Positions 62,535 to 64,000 of a DNA stretch of 64,000 bases are shown here, in pieces. Source of the stretch: Papiliotrema nemorosa (taxonomy: Eukaryota > Basidiomycota > Tremellomycetes > Tremellales > Rhynchogastremaceae); contig JASKOT010000018.1 in the NCBI GenBank assembly GCA_032158125.1, positions 124,001 through 188,000 of the forward strand, read 5' to 3'. Position 1 is the first letter of the stretch. The number at the start of each line of letters is the position of its first letter. The notes beneath the pieces were generated by a model. The model saw only the letters and a program-made list of their open reading frames with translations. It had not been told where the DNA came from and made no database searches. The position numbers and the translations under genes are program-made.

Positions 62535-64000
62535 ATGGAGTCTCCAGAAGCCAAGCCTCAAGGTGTCGACTTTACACATCATGAACAACTATCTCATGTT
62601 CCCGATGACAAGCTTGGTCCTCCCATCGATAATGTCGATGCGGCTGTCAACCGGGTCGTGGAAGATGATACGATGCAAATCTCACGAGAATCGCTCGACC
62701 TGAATTCAAGGACCGGTCTTCGATTAGCCGGTATCATCTTTGTCATGGGTGTCAATCAAGCGGCGTACGGCGTGGATTGGGCTGTCATTGGGAACGTCAA
62801 CGCGTACGAAACATGGCACACTTATTTCGGATTCGGCAATACCGGTGCGACCTTGGCCACCATCAACGCCCTCATGCTCATTGGTTCTGTGTGCGGAGCT
62901 CCGTTTCTTGTCTTGTCAGATACCCTCGGTCGACGAAGTGTCAACTTTATCGGTAACGCCCTGTGCATTGTCGGTGCGATCTTACAGTCTCAAGCACCCA
63001 ACTTGGCTTGTTTCATGATCGGTCGGTTCTTGCTCGGATTCGGAACGGCACTGTGTACTTCGTCGCAGTACATGGCGGAAATCTCACCTGTCCATCTTCG
63101 GGGCCGACTCGTGGGTGTCTTTGGTGCTTGCTTCCAGATCGGGTCAGTCTTGATGGGCGGTGCCATGGTGGCTTTCAGTCGATGGACAAGCAGCAACTGG
63201 CAATGGAGACTACCCTTCTTGCTTCAAGCCGTCGGACCATTCATCGTTTGCACCACCATCTTCTACCTCTGTCCGGAAACACCTCGATGGCTTATCATGA
63301 AAGGCCGATATGACGAAGCTCGAGCCGTCATCGCAAAGACCATGACGACCAACAACGATGTCAACGCTCCCATCGTCGGTATTGTCTTTCGACAGATCGA
63401 GGAATCGCTCGAGAACGCTACGACCGGTGCTAGCAAGACTCTTCGGGCTTCGTGGGATTTCCGCGTCTTCTTTACCCGTCGAGTGGGTTTCCGAACTGCC
63501 ATCATCGTCGTCTACTCTTGTTTCCAATCGTGGAATGGAGGAGGTATCATCGGTACCTACCTCACACCCGCGCTGGAAACCGTCGGCGTGACCTCTCCCT
63601 TGTCGCAGACTGGTATCTCGCTCGGGACAACCGCCACTTATTTTGTGTTCACCGCCGTCGGAGCGTACCTCATCGACAAGATGCGACGACGTACACTCAT
63701 CTTTGCCGGATTGGTCTCTTGTATCCTCACCCAAACGGCAGTCACCATCACCTCGTGGCAGTATACCAAAACGGAAAGTTCAGCCGCGGCCGGACTCACC
63801 ATTTTCTGGGTTTTCCTCTTCCAGACTCTCAGTGCCATGTTTATCGCTACCATGCACAATCTCTACCCGGTAGAAATCCTCTCTTTACCCCTTCGAGCCA
63901 AGGGTATGGCATTCTACTCGATCGTCCAATCTGCCGCGGGTGTGGTTCAGCAGTACGGTATCAGTATCGGTATCGGAAAAGTCGGGTACAAGATCTGGGT
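62535..64000 (+). CDS. MFS sugar transporter, lactose-permease-like (3' end beyond the window)
   Basis: The frame from ATG 62535 stays open without an intron to the window end (488 codons, incomplete). It is a sugar-porter-family MFS protein. The cytosolic N-terminus is acidic. TM1 carries the GVDWAVIG-type substrate motif. SDTLGRRSVNFIG is the loop-2 G-R-R signature, and LLGFGTALCTSSQYMAEISP matches the R-x-x-x-G/PESP-region pattern (with GRFLLG just before). FYLCPETPRWLIMKGR is the PESPRWL motif after TM6. YPVEILSLPLRAKGMAFY lies in the second half. Fungal lactose/cellobiose/beta-galactoside permeases share this layout. The context next to a cytosolic beta-galactosidase and fucosidase supports a di- or oligosaccharide substrate. 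The precise substrate is inferred. Confidence 0.9.
   Translation, partial: MESPEAKPQGVDFTHHEQLSHVPDDKLGPPIDNVDAAVNRVVEDDTMQISRESLDLNSRTGLRLAGIIFVMGVNQAAYGVDWAVIGNVNAYETWHTYFGFGNTGATLATINALMLIGSVCGAPFLVLSDTLGRRSVNFIGNALCIVGAILQSQAPNLACFMIGRFLLGFGTALCTSSQYMAEISPVHLRGRLVGVFGACFQIGSVLMGGAMVAFSRWTSSNWQWRLPFLLQAVGPFIVCTTIFYLCPETPRWLIMKGRYDEARAVIAKTMTTNNDVNAPIVGIVFRQIEESLENATTGASKTLRASWDFRVFFTRRVGFRTAIIVVYSCFQSWNGGGIIGTYLTPALETVGVTSPLSQTGISLGTTATYFVFTAVGAYLIDKMRRRTLIFAGLVSCILTQTAVTITSWQYTKTESSAAAGLTIFWVFLFQTLSAMFIATMHNLYPVEILSLPLRAKGMAFYSIVQSAAGVVQQYGISIGIGKVGYKIW

Overview
The window is nuclear DNA from a basidiomycete, most likely a tremellomycete yeast (Cryptococcus/Kwoniella-like). The genes are closely packed on both strands. 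Nearly all coding regions are broken by many very short GT-AG introns, mostly 34-60 bp, with CTGAC/CTAAC-like branch points just before the acceptor. Gene content is eukaryotic: ribosomal protein eS8, STT3, listerin, SAGA Sgf73, an NF-Y subunit and adenylosuccinate synthetase. I derived exon structures by hand from open frames, splice signals and phase. Where the phases close and the spliced length is a multiple of three I give exact exons.

Layout. 1-5.3 kb: tail of an uncharacterised gene, a Dpb3/POLE4-like histone-fold gene, and the SAGA subunit Sgf73/ataxin-7 with a polyglutamine tract. 5.6-9.4 kb: divergent URA5 and tRNA adenosine deaminase TAD1. 10-15.6 kb: an intronless Ser/Pro-rich gene, eS8 with a structured 5'UTR intron, and an unknown gene. 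16-20.8 kb: an ABCC/Yor1-type transporter. 21.2-24.9 kb: a secreted AA11-like LPMO and ADE12. 25.5-29.7 kb: a large PH-domain and coiled-coil protein. 30-33 kb: an F-box cluster holding one decayed copy and one short copy. 33.9-38.7 kb: M20 carboxypeptidase S, Ctf8 and a DUF1917/Bles03-like gene. 38.9-47.6 kb: listerin, NF-YB/Hap3 and a SUR7/PalI membrane protein. 47.6-49.6 kb: an unexplained gap. 49.6-55.9 kb: a large unknown protein and STT3.

56.3-64 kb: an apparent sugar-use cluster. A LacZ-type GH2 beta-galactosidase lies beside an intronless GH95 alpha-L-fucosidase. The fucosidase shares a 777-bp divergent promoter with an intronless MFS sugar/lactose-permease-like transporter that runs off the window end. 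Neither hydrolase has a visible signal peptide. The suggested route is import of a fucosylated galactoside followed by defucosylation and beta-galactoside cleavage in the cytosol, a LAC4/LAC12-like arrangement with an added fucosidase. This is the most interesting system in the window.
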